Part shown: positions 31,008-40,226 of the stretch, one piece after another
Position numbering within the stretch: position 1 is the first letter of the stretch
Layout: every line of letters begins with the position of its first letter
DNA from: Sphingomonas sp. BK345
GTDB taxonomy: Bacteria > Pseudomonadota > Alphaproteobacteria > Sphingomonadales > Sphingomonadaceae
Assembly: GCF_014193845.1 (NCBI RefSeq)
Contig: NZ_JACHZX010000003.1
Location: 372,001-436,000, forward strand
Length of the DNA: 64,000 nucleotides
Direction: 5' to 3'
Notes under the pieces: model-generated
Told to the model about the DNA's origin: nothing
What the model saw: only the letters and a program-made list of their open reading frames with translations
The model's database searches: none
Translations under genes and position numbers: made by a program

Positions 31008-31592
31008 ATGAACGTCCTGATCCTCTACGGCTCGTATCGCGCCGATCGCACCGGCATCCGGCTGGCGCGCTACCTCGTCGATCGGTTCGCCGCGCGCGGT
31101 GACGCGCCGACCTTGGTCGACGCCAAGGACGTGGGGCTGCCGCTGCTCGACCGGATGTACAAGGAATATCCCGCTGGCGAGGCGCCTGCGGCGATGGAGC
31201 GGCTGGCCGGCCAGATCCGCGACGCCGACGCCTTCGTGTTCGTGACAGGCGAGTACAACTGGGGTCCGCAGCCGGGGCTGAAGAACCTCACCGACCATTA
31301 TCTCGAGGAGTGGTTCTGGCGCCCCGCCGCGGTGGCGAGCTACTCGGCCGGACGGCTCGGCGGCGCGCGCAGCAACAGCGCGTGGCACGCGATCCTGCCC
31401 GAGATGGGGATGCCGGTGATCTCCAGCACGCTGGTGGTCGGCCCGATCGCACAGACGCTCGACGCGGAGGCGCGCCCGACCGGCGGCGCGGGCGAGTCGC
31501 TGGAGCGCCAGTTCGGCCGCTTCGCCGACGATCTCGCCTGGTGGGCGGAGGCGGCCAAGGCGCAGCGCGGGCGGGTCGCGCCGCCGTACTAA
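31008..31592 (+). CDS. NADPH-dependent FMN reductase family protein
   Basis: This 194-residue flavodoxin-like protein opens "MNVLILYGSYRADRTGIRLA" with the FMN phosphate loop G-S-Y-R. The second cofactor block is "VFVTGEYNWGPQPGLKNLTD". Such enzymes reduce quinones, azo dyes or chromate using NADPH. The physiological role is open. It is divergent from alr and convergent with the serine hydrolase gene. Confidence 0.88.
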   Translation: MNVLILYGSYRADRTGIRLARYLVDRFAARGDAPTLVDAKDVGLPLLDRMYKEYPAGEAPAAMERLAGQIRDADAFVFVTGEYNWGPQPGLKNLTDHYLEEWFWRPAAVASYSAGRLGGARSNSAWHAILPEMGMPVISSTLVVGPIAQTLDAEARPTGGAGESLERQFGRFADDLAWWAEAAKAQRGRVAPPY

Positions 31593-31614
31593 GCTCGCGC
31601 GCGGCGGTCGCGCC

Positions 31615-32631
31615 TCACGCGTCCCAGGCCGTCACCAGCGCCTCGCCCACCGCGGGGCGCAGCGTAAAGATGCCGCTGTCGTGATGCCGCGTCGGGTGGA
31701 CGCGGTTGGTCAGCAGCGTCCAGGCGAGCCCGCGCGCGGGGTCGATCCACAAACCGGTGCCGGTGAAGCCGGTGTGGCCGATCGTCCCAGCCGAGCAGGC
31801 CTGACCCCCCGACCAGCCGTCGTGCCGTCTCTCCCAGCCGTGGGTGCGCACGCCCGCGACCGGGGTGCGCATCGCGTCGAGCGCCCTGGGCGAGTCCTGA
31901 CTGCCGTCGAGCAGCGCCTGCGCCGCGTCGAGCACGCCGTCGATCGTGCCGAACAGACCGGCGTGGCCGGTGCGGCCGCCCATGGCGAAGCAGTTCTCGT
32001 CATGCACCTCGCCCTGCAGCACGCGCCCCCGCCACGTGCAGGACTCGGTCGCGACCGCCGGACCGGGCGGCGGCGACCAGGCGAGCCCGTCGCTCCCCAG
32101 CGGCAGCTGGTCCAGCCCCGCCCCGGTCAGCCGCTCGAGCGCGATGCCGAGCAGGATGAAGTTGATGTCGGAATAGACCGGCGGCCCGTGGCGCCACTCG
32201 CGCTGGAGCACGAAGGCGCGCAGCCGCGCCGGATCGTCGCCATAGGTGTAGATCGGCTCGACCGCGGGCAGGAAGGTGCGGTGCGCGAGACAGTCGCGGA
32301 AGGTGATCCGCCGCTCCGCCGCGCCGGCGACGTCATATTGGCGCAGGTCGGGGATCGCGTCGGTGAGCGGGCGGTCGAGGTCGATCCGTCCGGCGTCGGC
32401 GAGACGCAGCACATGGCGGGTGGTGGCGAGCACCTTGCTGACCGAGGCGAGGTCGAACCAATGCGCGCGCGTCAGCGGCTCGGGAGCGGGCACGCGGCGC
32501 GCCCACCCCCTCCAGCGCACTGCGCGCGCGCCCTCGCGAGTCACCGCGCCGAGCGCGGCGCCGGGGATCCTGCCCGACTCGACCGCCGCCGCGGCGGGAG
32601 CGAAGCCGGCCTCGACCGCGCGCTCGATCAC
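31615..32631 (-). CDS. class C beta-lactamase-family serine hydrolase, coupled to ampG-like gene
   Basis: This 338-residue protein has S-V-S-K as active-site motif 1, Y-S-D ("VYSDINFI") in place of Y-x-N, and H-T-G ("GHTGFTGTG") as motif 3, the class C/esterase pattern. No signal peptide is evident at the start ("MIERAVEAGFAPAAAAVESG"), so it should be cytoplasmic. Its ATG overlaps the stop of the AmpG-like gene (ATGA). A cytoplasmic role on muropeptides imported by that transporter is a reasonable inference. The substrate could equally be an ester. Confidence 0.83.
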   Translation of the reverse strand: MIERAVEAGFAPAAAAVESGRIPGAALGAVTREGARAVRWRGWARRVPAPEPLTRAHWFDLASVSKVLATTRHVLRLADAGRIDLDRPLTDAIPDLRQYDVAGAAERRITFRDCLAHRTFLPAVEPIYTYGDDPARLRAFVLQREWRHGPPVYSDINFILLGIALERLTGAGLDQLPLGSDGLAWSPPPGPAVATESCTWRGRVLQGEVHDENCFAMGGRTGHAGLFGTIDGVLDAAQALLDGSQDSPRALDAMRTPVAGVRTHGWERRHDGWSGGQACSAGTIGHTGFTGTGLWIDPARGLAWTLLTNRVHPTRHHDSGIFTLRPAVGEALVTAWDA

Positions 32632-34148
32632 GCCGCGTCGCTATCGTCGGCGCGCGGGCGCAGTCGCGCCAGCCACGGCAGGAAGGGCAGCGCCGCCAGG
32701 CTCAGCGCGCCCGAGAGCAGGAAGAAGCCGTCATAGCCGATCGCGCCCACCATCGTGCCGCCCGCACCCGCGAGGAGCCGCGGCAGCAGGAAAGCGAAGC
32801 CGGTGAGAAAGGCATATTGTGCGCCCGGGAAGCGCGGGTTCACCAGCAGCGAGAGATAGACGACGAACACCGCCCCCGCCATGCCGTTCCCGAACTGGTC
32901 CGCCGCGGTGGAGAGGTACAGCACCGGCTCGCCGACCGGCTGGTGCGCGAGCCAGACGAAGCCGAGATTGCCGATCGCCGCCACCCCCGCCCCCAGGGCG
33001 AGCGCCAGCGGCATCGGCGCGCGCGTCACCAGCCAGCCCCCGGCACCGACGCCGGCGACGCTGGCGGCGAGCGCGACCAGGCTGTCGGCGCGGCCGATCT
33101 GGCTCAGGCTGTAGCCCAGCCCCTTTATCATCGGCTTGGCGAGATTGAGCGCGAGCACGTCTCCCATGCGATAGATCGAGACGAACGCCATCAGCCCGAT
33201 CGCAGCGCCGCCATAGCGCCAGAAGAAATCGACGTAGGGGCCGAGCGCGGCGGAGCGGCGCAGCCGTGACTCTGGAGTCGCGCGGCGGATCCGCGGCAGC
33301 GCCGCCGCCATCGCGACGAACGGCAGCAGGCAGAGCGCGAGCACATAGGGGGTGACGTTGCTCGCGCCGCCCAGCCCCGCGCTGGCGGCGAGCGCCAGCG
33401 CGACCCGGCCCAGCGCGGCGGTGGCGATCGCGACCGCGCCGAGGATCACCGCCGCCGCGGCGAGCCCCGCCGCCAGCGCGGCCCAGCGGCCGCCGCGCGC
33501 GTCGTGCCCCGGCTGCGCCTCCCCGGCGACGAGCAGCGGGAAGGGCAGGAACGCCGCGGCGGCGATCGCGAGATAGGCGGCGGTCCAGCCGGCGGTGTCG
33601 GCGATCAGCAGCGCGCCCGACCCGGCGGCCACCATCGCGCCGCGATAGCCCCACAGGTTGGCGGCGACGATCGGCCCCTGCTGGTCCTGCGTCGGGTAGA
33701 GCTCGATGCGCCAGGCATCGGCGGCGATCTCCAGCGTCGTCGTCCAGAAGGCGAGCAGCACCGCGAACAAGGCGGTGAGCGGCAGGCTGGTGTCGGCGGC
33801 GGTGAACGCCATCGCCGCGGTGGAGGCGGTGATGCCGAGCTGCGCCAGCATGATCCAGCCGCGCCGCTTGCCCCAGAAGTGCGCGAAGCCGGGCACGTCG
33901 TAACGGTCGAGCAGCGGGGCCCAGACGAACTTGAAGGTCGGCAGCAGCTGCACCCAGGCGAAGAAGCCGATCACCCCGAGCGCGACGCCGTGCGCCTGCA
34001 GCCGGAGCGCGAGCACGGTGGAGAAGAGGTAGAAGGGCAGCCCCGCGGCGAAGCCGAGCAGCGCGTACAGCGGCATGCCATGCGGCACGGTCGCCGGCGT
34101 CGAGGCGGCGGGCTGGGGAAGGTCGAGCGCGACCGCGGCGTCGGTCAT
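32628..34148 (-). CDS. AmpG-like MFS muropeptide transporter
   Basis: This 506-residue membrane protein has about 12 to 14 hydrophobic spans. AmpG family marks include "GFAAGLPFYLFSTVLALRLQ", the loop "KFVWAPLLDRYDVPGF", and "FWTTTLEIAADAWRIEL". AmpG imports anhydro-muropeptides for cell-wall recycling. It is the first gene of an operon with the serine hydrolase. The position close to alr may reflect a loose cell-wall cluster. Confidence 0.87.
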   Translation of the reverse strand: MTDAAVALDLPQPAASTPATVPHGMPLYALLGFAAGLPFYLFSTVLALRLQAHGVALGVIGFFAWVQLLPTFKFVWAPLLDRYDVPGFAHFWGKRRGWIMLAQLGITASTAAMAFTAADTSLPLTALFAVLLAFWTTTLEIAADAWRIELYPTQDQQGPIVAANLWGYRGAMVAAGSGALLIADTAGWTAAYLAIAAAAFLPFPLLVAGEAQPGHDARGGRWAALAAGLAAAAVILGAVAIATAALGRVALALAASAGLGGASNVTPYVLALCLLPFVAMAAALPRIRRATPESRLRRSAALGPYVDFFWRYGGAAIGLMAFVSIYRMGDVLALNLAKPMIKGLGYSLSQIGRADSLVALAASVAGVGAGGWLVTRAPMPLALALGAGVAAIGNLGFVWLAHQPVGEPVLYLSTAADQFGNGMAGAVFVVYLSLLVNPRFPGAQYAFLTGFAFLLPRLLAGAGGTMVGAIGYDGFFLLSGALSLAALPFLPWLARLRPRADDSDAA

Positions 34149-34250
34149 CGATGCTCCGCTGGAGACGAGCGGAGGAGCCTCCGCCGCCCCGATGCGTGCG
34201 TCAAGCCGCCCGCGACAAGCAAGCGGCGGAACGCGGCGCCGGGCGGACGA

Positions 34251-34622
34251 TCAGTGCGCCAGCAGTTGGTCCAGCTCGCGCGACAGCGCCTCGAAACGGT
34301 ATGGTTTGGCGAGGAAGCGGCCGTCGTCGGGAATCGCGGCGCCAGTCGGGCGGGTGTCGCCCGAGGTCAGCAGGATGCGGATCGCCGGCCAGCGACGGTG
34401 CACCTCACCGGCGAGCTGGAGCCCGTCCATCGACCCGGGCATGCGAATATCGGTGAACAGCACCTGGACATCGTCACTGCGCTCGAGCCGCGCCAGCGCC
34501 TCGTCGGCATCGCTCGCCTCGATCACGCGATAGCCTGCCTCGGACAGCGCGTCAGCGCCGATCATGCGGACGAACAGCTCATCCTCGACGAGGAGGACGG
34601 TGGTGCCGCATGCCTGACCCAT
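34251..34622 (-). CDS. stand-alone response regulator receiver protein
   Basis: This 123-residue single REC domain has the acidic pair "LVEDE", phospho-acceptor Asp58 in "LFTDIRMPG" and the conserved Lys in "FLAKPYRFEAL". No output domain is attached. It resembles the second receiver of the hybrid kinase at 35877-38978, including the "TSGDT"/"ASGDT" stretch, so it may be that kinase's partner or a duplicate. Confidence 0.9.
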   Translation of the reverse strand: MGQACGTTVLLVEDELFVRMIGADALSEAGYRVIEASDADEALARLERSDDVQVLFTDIRMPGSMDGLQLAGEVHRRWPAIRILLTSGDTRPTGAAIPDDGRFLAKPYRFEALSRELDQLLAH

Positions 34623-34713
34623 TAGCTGATCTACCCTGTTGATCTATCGGACTAACCCTTCCGACATCCGGGGCGTTCCGCGGCAACCGCCTAACCTAGG
34701 TAGAAGCTGGCAC

Positions 34714-35712
34714 TCAGCTTCGCCCGCGCAGCCGCGCCAGCACCGCCAGGCCCAGCCCAGCGCCGACCGCGGTCGCGGCGGCCAACTTGTGGCGGCCGGC
34801 GGCGTCGTACAGGCTGATCGAGCGGCCGTGCTGGTCGTGCGAGCGCTCGCGTCCGCCGACGAACGGCGCCGCGAGATTGTCGCGCCGCGTCGGCGCGCGC
34901 GTGCGGTCCTGAATCATCGGCAGCAGCTTGTGGCCGAGCTTGTCGAGCAGCGGCGGGAAATGCTCTGCCACCAGCACCTGGAGGCGGCCGGTGCCGCCGA
35001 CGGTGATGTCACGCTTGGGATGCTGCGCCGCTTCGAGGATCGCCTCGGCCACCAGTTCGGGGGCGTAGACAGGCGGGGGCAGCAGCGCGGCGCCGTCGAG
35101 ATGATTGGCGGCGTGCTCGGCGATGGGCGTGTCGATTCCGGAGGGCTTCACCAGCGTCACCGAGATCGGCAGGCGATCACCCTCGATCTCGATGCGGAGC
35201 GAGTCGACATAGCCCTTCACAGCGTGTTTGCTCGCGGCATAGGCACCCATGCCCGCGGTGGGGATGTCCGACACGATCGAGCCGACGGTGATCAACGCGC
35301 CGCCCTCGCGCTGGAGCTGCTCCACCGCGGTGAGGCAGCCGTGCACCGCCCCGAGATAATTGGTGCGCATCAGCCGCTCGTGCTCGTCCATCGGGGTGTC
35401 GACCAGCTTGGCATAGATCGCGACGCCCGCAGCGTTGACCCAGGTGTCGATGCGGCCGAAGCGCTCGACCGCCTTGGTGGCGGCGCGCTGGACGTCGCGC
35501 AGGTCGCCGACGTCGGCGGTGGCGAACTCGGCCTGCCCGCCCGCCTCCTCGATCTCGCGCGCGATCGTCGCCAGCGCGTCGCTGTCACGCGCGACCAATA
35601 CCACTTTGGCGCCGCGCTTCGCCGCCGTCCGTGCCGTGACCAGCCCGATGCCCGAGCTGGCGCCGGTGATCAGGACCACCTGCTGGTCGATCGGCTTGAG
35701 CTGCGGCGGCAT
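34714..35712 (-). CDS. short-chain dehydrogenase with C-terminal membrane segment
   Basis: This 332-residue SDR has the cofactor motif "TGASSGIG" from residue 16, "NAAG" at strand 4 and the catalytic Y-x-x-x-K in "GAYAASKHAVKG". It extends about 80 residues beyond a classical SDR. The extension ends in a hydrophobic helix ("LAAATAVGAGLGLAVLARL") and Arg-Gly-Arg-Ser, probably a tail anchor. The substrate is unknown. Confidence 0.88.
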   Translation of the reverse strand: MPPQLKPIDQQVVLITGASSGIGLVTARTAAKRGAKVVLVARDSDALATIAREIEEAGGQAEFATADVGDLRDVQRAATKAVERFGRIDTWVNAAGVAIYAKLVDTPMDEHERLMRTNYLGAVHGCLTAVEQLQREGGALITVGSIVSDIPTAGMGAYAASKHAVKGYVDSLRIEIEGDRLPISVTLVKPSGIDTPIAEHAANHLDGAALLPPPVYAPELVAEAILEAAQHPKRDITVGGTGRLQVLVAEHFPPLLDKLGHKLLPMIQDRTRAPTRRDNLAAPFVGGRERSHDQHGRSISLYDAAGRHKLAAATAVGAGLGLAVLARLRGRS

Positions 35713-35876
35713 CGGTCATCCTCTCGTGATTGCGCGACAGGTAACCAACGCGAGCAGCGATGGGTTCATCGCGGACCGTCGCCGGCGCGCAGCGTCGTTA
35801 ACCAAGCCGAAAGGCAATGTAGATCAGACACATCCTTCCCTGACATCGATTGACACAGCGGCGACGGAGGCCAGAC

Positions 35877-38800
35877 ATGCCGGGCATGACTCAACGCCCC
35901 TCCTGCGACGTGTCGCTCACCCCCGAACTCGAGTCGGTCATCACCGACGCGCTCGCCTCGGGGGAATACGGCAACGCCAGCGAGGTGGTCCGCACCGCGC
36001 TCAAGCTGCTGCGCGACCGCGGCACGCCCGGCGCGGCGCCCTCCTGGCCGGTCGGCGGGGGGGAGACCGGCGGGCTGATCCGCGCACGCGATTGGGGGCG
36101 CAGCGCGCTCGGTCCGCTCGCGGACTGGACGCCGCAGCTGCGCACCACCGTGGCCAACGTGGTCAACTCGCCCGTCCCTAAGGTGCTGATGTGGGGTCGC
36201 GAGGGCGTGATGCTCTACAATGACGCCTATCGCGCGGTCGCGGGCGCCCATCATCCCGCCGCGCTCGGCCAGACCGCGGCGAGCGTCTTTCCCGAGATCT
36301 GGGACTGGAACCGCGCCATCCTCGAGCGCGGCTTGAAGGGCGAGATCGTCTCGTATCGCGACCAGCCGCTGACGCTGCTGCGCGACGGCGTGCCCGTCGA
36401 GCTGATCTTCGACCTGTTCTACACGCCGGTCTACGAGGCCGACGGCAGCGTCGGCGGCGTGCTGTGCACCGTGATCGACAATACCGGGCGGATCGAGCTG
36501 GAGCGCCAGCTCGCCGACAGCGAGGCGGAGCTGCGCACCGTCACCGACGCGCTGCCGCTGCTCGTCTCCTTCATCGACCGCGACCACGTCTTCCGTTTCG
36601 CCAATCGCTATTACCTCGACTGGTTCGGGCTGAGCCCCGAGCAGGTCGTCGGCCGCCACGCGTGCGACGTGATCGGCGCGGAGAATTACGCGCAGCGCCG
36701 ACCGCTGATGGATCGCGCGCTCGCGGGCGAGACGATCGAGTCCGACTCGGCGATCCGCCACGGCGACGGCAGCCTGCGTCGCGCGGACGTGCGCTACCTG
36801 CCACGCCGCGCCGCGGACGGGAGCATCACCGGCTTCCAGGTGATCGTCTTCGACATCGAGGATCGCGTCCGCCGCGAAGAGGCGCTCGACGCCAGCAACG
36901 CGCGCTTCCGCGCCGCGATGGAGGCGATGCACGGCGTGCTGTGGACCAATGACGCACACGGTCGAATGATCGGCGAGCAGCCCGGCTGGGCGCTGCTGAC
37001 CGGCCAGCGACTCGAGGACTATCAGGGCCACGGCTGGTCCGCCGCGGTCCATCCCGAGGACGTCGCGCCGACGCTCGCCGCCTGGGAGCAGGCGGTCGCG
37101 GCCAAGTCGACCTTCGTGTTCGAGCATCGCGTCCGGCGCCACTGCGGCGTCTGGCGCACCTTCGCGATCCGCGCGGTGCCGCGGCTCGATGACAAGGGCG
37201 CGATCGCCGAGTGGGTCGGCGTCCACACCGACATCACGCACCAGCGCGCCGCCGAGGCGGCGCTGCGCGACCATGCCGAGCAGCTCGAGCGCCAGGTGCG
37301 CCACCGCGAGCGCGCCGAGGAGCAGTTGCGCCAGCTCAATGAGACGCTGGAGACTCGCGTGATCGACGAGATCGCGACGCGCCGGGCCGCCGAGGCGAAG
37401 CTGGCGCAGGCGCAGAAGATGGAGACGGTGGGCAAGCTCACCGGGGGCGTAGCACACGATTTCAACAACCTGCTTCAGGTCGTCTCGGGCAACCTACAAC
37501 TCTTGCAGAAGGACATCGCGGGCAACGAGCGCGCCGAGACGCGCGTCGCCAACGCGCTGGCGGGCGTGTCGCGGGGGTCGCGGCTGGCAGCGCAACTGCT
37601 CGCCTTCGGACGCCGCCAGGCGCTCGAGCCCAAGACGGTCAACGTCACCCGCTTCGTGCGCGGCATGGACGACATGCTGCGCCGCGCGATCGGCGAGGGG
37701 ATCGAGGTGGAAACGGTGTTCGGCGGCGGGCTGTGGAACACCTTCATCGATCCCGGCCAGATCGAGAACGCGCTGCTCAACCTCGCGATCAACGCGCGCG
37801 ACGCGATGGAAGGGCAGGGCAAACTCACAATCGAGCTGGCCAACGCGCACCTCGACGACGCCTATGCGCGCCGCCACGACGAGGTGACGCCCGGCCAATA
37901 TGTCATGCTGGCGGTGAGCGACACCGGCAGCGGCATGACACCGGAGATCATGGAGAAGGTGTTCGAGCCGTTCTTCTCGACCAAGGCCGAGGGCAAGGGC
38001 TCGGGGCTGGGCCTCTCGATGGTGTACGGCTTCGTCAAACAGTCGGGCGGGCACGTCAACCTCTACTCCGAGCCCGGTCACGGCACGACGATCCGGCTGT
38101 ACCTGCCGCGCGCGCTGGAGAGCGAGGATGTCGAGGTGGCGGTCGATACCGGGCCGATCACCGGCGGCAGCGAGACCGTGCTGGTGGTCGAGGACGACGA
38201 CGAGGTGCGCGCCACCGTGGTCGAGCTGCTCGCCGATCTCGGCTACCGCGTGCTCAAGGCGGTCGACGCGCAGAGCGCGCTCAGCGTGGTGGAGAGCGGC
38301 ATCGCCATCGACCTGCTCTTCACCGACGTGGTGATGCCCGGCACGCTCAAGAGCCCCGAGCTGGCGCGCAAGGCACGCGAGCGGTTGCCCGAGATCGCGG
38401 TGCTGTTCACCTCAGGCTATACCGAGAACTCGATCGTTCACGGCGGGCGGCTCGACGCGGGCGTGGAGTTGCTCTCCAAACCCTACACGCGCGAGGCGTT
38501 GGCACGGAAGATCCGGCACGTGCTCGCCAACCAGCGCCAGCGCGCGGCGCTGCGGCCGCGCGCCATTCCGGTCACGAGCCAAGCGCCGGCCGCGACCCCG
38601 CCGCGCGCGACGATCCTGCTGGTCGAGGACGACGCCCTGATCCGCTCCGCCACCGCCGAGGTGTTGCAGGAAGCGGGTCAGGTGGTGGTCGAGGCTGCCA
38701 GCGCGGAGGAGGCCATGGCGGCACTTCAGACCGCGCCGATCGACGTGCTGATCACCGACATCCACCTGCCGGGCACCTCGGGGCTGGCACTGGCCGAGCG

Positions 38801-38978
38801 CGCCGTCGAGCTACGCCCGGGTATCCGCGTCGTAGTGGCGAGCGGTGACACCGGCTCGGTCGACGCCGCGGCGGCGGGGGTGCGGCTGCTGCCGAAGCCT
38901 TATGGCGCGGCCGACCTTCTGCGCGCGATCGGGGCGACTGGGGCGCCGCGCGCACTGGCGCGCGAGAGCGAGGTCTAG
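35877..38978 (+). CDS. hybrid histidine kinase with N-terminal ParD-like ribbon-helix-helix domain
   Basis: This is a 1033-residue protein. GGAGG lies 6 bases before ATG 35877. Residues 9-48 ("CDVSLTPELESVITDALASG" then "NASEVVRTALKLLRDR") match a ParD/CopG-type antitoxin DNA-binding domain. Three PAS-like domains follow (about 65-200, 205-330, 340-470), then a coiled coil. HisKA has His527 in "GGVAHDFNNLL", and HATPase has "DTGSGM" and "GKGSGLGLSMVYGF". Two receiver domains end the protein, with Asp817 ("LFTDVVMPG") and Asp961 ("LITDIHLPG"). No transmembrane segment is visible, so it is a soluble sensor. The RHH fusion is unusual; no toxin gene adjoins it. Confidence 0.88.
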   Translation: MPGMTQRPSCDVSLTPELESVITDALASGEYGNASEVVRTALKLLRDRGTPGAAPSWPVGGGETGGLIRARDWGRSALGPLADWTPQLRTTVANVVNSPVPKVLMWGREGVMLYNDAYRAVAGAHHPAALGQTAASVFPEIWDWNRAILERGLKGEIVSYRDQPLTLLRDGVPVELIFDLFYTPVYEADGSVGGVLCTVIDNTGRIELERQLADSEAELRTVTDALPLLVSFIDRDHVFRFANRYYLDWFGLSPEQVVGRHACDVIGAENYAQRRPLMDRALAGETIESDSAIRHGDGSLRRADVRYLPRRAADGSITGFQVIVFDIEDRVRREEALDASNARFRAAMEAMHGVLWTNDAHGRMIGEQPGWALLTGQRLEDYQGHGWSAAVHPEDVAPTLAAWEQAVAAKSTFVFEHRVRRHCGVWRTFAIRAVPRLDDKGAIAEWVGVHTDITHQRAAEAALRDHAEQLERQVRHRERAEEQLRQLNETLETRVIDEIATRRAAEAKLAQAQKMETVGKLTGGVAHDFNNLLQVVSGNLQLLQKDIAGNERAETRVANALAGVSRGSRLAAQLLAFGRRQALEPKTVNVTRFVRGMDDMLRRAIGEGIEVETVFGGGLWNTFIDPGQIENALLNLAINARDAMEGQGKLTIELANAHLDDAYARRHDEVTPGQYVMLAVSDTGSGMTPEIMEKVFEPFFSTKAEGKGSGLGLSMVYGFVKQSGGHVNLYSEPGHGTTIRLYLPRALESEDVEVAVDTGPITGGSETVLVVEDDDEVRATVVELLADLGYRVLKAVDAQSALSVVESGIAIDLLFTDVVMPGTLKSPELARKARERLPEIAVLFTSGYTENSIVHGGRLDAGVELLSKPYTREALARKIRHVLANQRQRAALRPRAIPVTSQAPAATPPRATILLVEDDALIRSATAEVLQEAGQVVVEAASAEEAMAALQTAPIDVLITDIHLPGTSGLALAERAVELRPGIRVVVASGDTGSVDAAAAGVRLLPKPYGAADLLRAIGATGAPRALARESEV

Positions 38979-39367
38979 TCCGGCGCCAGCGGCGCCGCGT
39001 CGAGCCATCGCCGCGGCCGCCCGCTTCGCGAGGACGCGGGCGGGAAGGACACTCGCTCGGCGTGGGTGACCCTGTGGTCAGATGAGCACGGCTCAGATGA
39101 CGACCCAGAAAGATGCCGCGAGGTCGGCATCACATCCGGAACGGTGATCGATGTTAGGTCCGGCCATTGACTCGCGCGATGGCGGGTGCATCTTAGATAT
39201 ATGCCGTTCGCTGTTCTCTTTCAGCGCTTTCGCAGCCACGCGGGTCAACTCGCCGCACGCGGTTAGCCCGGGCTCGACGGCTTGCTCGCTCGAGTTCGGG
39301 ACCTTCCGACCGATCCGCCGGAACGTGACCGACACGTTCTCGGCCTCGAGATTGCGAGAGCATGGAC

Positions 39368-39616
39368 ATGGAAAACGGTCTCAGACAGCGCGACCTCGCG
39401 GTCGCGTCTTCCCCTCATCGTTCCGGCGACTTGGATGCTGCAGTTGGCCCGCGAGCCGGTCGCTCCGCTGATGCACGCGGTGGGCGTAATGAGGCGGAGG
39501 AGCGCAGCGCTGGGTGGAGAGGCGCGCTGGCACGGTTCGTCGACGTCGACCTGCTGCTGATGATCCTCTTCTTCGGCCTGCCCCTGCTGGCCCTCTGCGT
39601 GCTCTCGTCCGAGTGA
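39368..39616 (+). CDS. possible small membrane protein (weak)
   Basis: ATG 39368, with GAGAG 8 bases upstream, would encode 82 residues ending in one hydrophobic helix ("LLLMILFFGLPLLALCVL"). The N-terminal 55 residues are low-complexity Arg/Ala/Gly and unlike any family known to me. It could be a chance frame in G+C-rich DNA. Confidence 0.3.
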   Translation: MENGLRQRDLAVASSPHRSGDLDAAVGPRAGRSADARGGRNEAEERSAGWRGALARFVDVDLLLMILFFGLPLLALCVLSSE

Positions 39617-39713
39617 CGCATCGATCGCGTCATGCGCCCAGGCAAGCGACGCGGTAAGAGCCCGCAGCGCCGACGATGGTCAAGGATAATGGCGCCAGCG
39701 AAGCGGCGAAGTC

Positions 39714-39760
39714 GCTCTATCCGGTCGCCCAGCTGGAGAGCTGGGCCGACCGGATAGAGC
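39714..39760. repeat. long hairpin beside attL
   Basis: GCTCTATCCGGTCG-CCCAGCT pairs with AGCTGGG-C-CGACCGGATAGAGC around a 4-base loop, giving 21 base pairs with one bulged base. It lies 8 bases outside the left copy of the tRNA repeat. Before island insertion it would have followed the tRNA-Val 3' end, so it may have been that gene's terminator, although it lacks a T-run. Confidence 0.6.
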
Positions 39761-39767
39761 CGACTAC

Positions 39768-39816
39768 GTGGTGGGCGTGGCAAGGATTGAACTTGCGACC
39801 CCTGCGATGTCAACAC
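39768..39816 (-). repeat. attL: displaced 3' part of tRNA-Val, 49-bp direct repeat
   Basis: This is identical over 49 bases to 48312-48360, which is the 3' part of tRNA-Val(GAC) from the anticodon stem through CCA plus one base. The flanks differ immediately on both sides. This is the left boundary of the integrated island. Confidence 0.93.
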
Positions 39817-40226
39817 GAACCCCGCAAATGAGCAAGCCCCGCACCCCACCAAAAACTGCCTAAAAATCAGAGCTTTGACCTACGCTCTTCGAAAGCTTAC
39901 CCGTGGGCGGTGGGCGGTGCAACAGCAGCTTCTTCCCCCGTGTTGTGACAGGATTGTGATTTGCCCAACATGGCCGCTGCCCCATTGCAGACCCTTTTGA
40001 ACTCCCAACGGGCTTCATCGCCATCGATCTAAGGCCCTTGGCAGTTGGAGTGGAACCACTCCGATAAACGGCGGCCCGATGAGCAGCACATGATCCTCTT
40101 TTCTGCCGACCCTCCGCCGCAACCTTGGCTACAGCTCAACACCTGCCCGGCCAGTGCCTTGCCCCCGTCGCGCTTAGCCACTGGAGGAGGGCGGCGCGCA
40201 GAAATAATCCCGCGTTTGCCAATCGT
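39817..40226. other. gene-free left end of island
   Basis: 410 bases between attL and the helicase stop codon. No coding frame is supported and no terminator with a T-run is seen. A short direct repeat GTGGGCGGTGGGCGGTG occurs near 39903. Confidence 0.5.

Larger units (their letters stand above)
38979..39767. other. mostly gene-free interval left of the genomic island
   Basis: No well-supported gene. The best candidate is a short reading frame at 39368-39616 (listed separately). A long hairpin occupies 39714-39760 next to the left attachment repeat. Nothing recognisable is seen at 38979-39360. Confidence 0.5.

Noticed and set aside
35877-36030. Stand-alone parD antitoxin gene
   Set aside because: No stop codon between the RHH region and the PAS domains, and no toxin gene on either side.
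39768-39816. Second tRNA-Val gene
   Set aside because: Only the 3' part from the anticodon stem is present; the 5' half is missing, so it is an attachment-site remnant.
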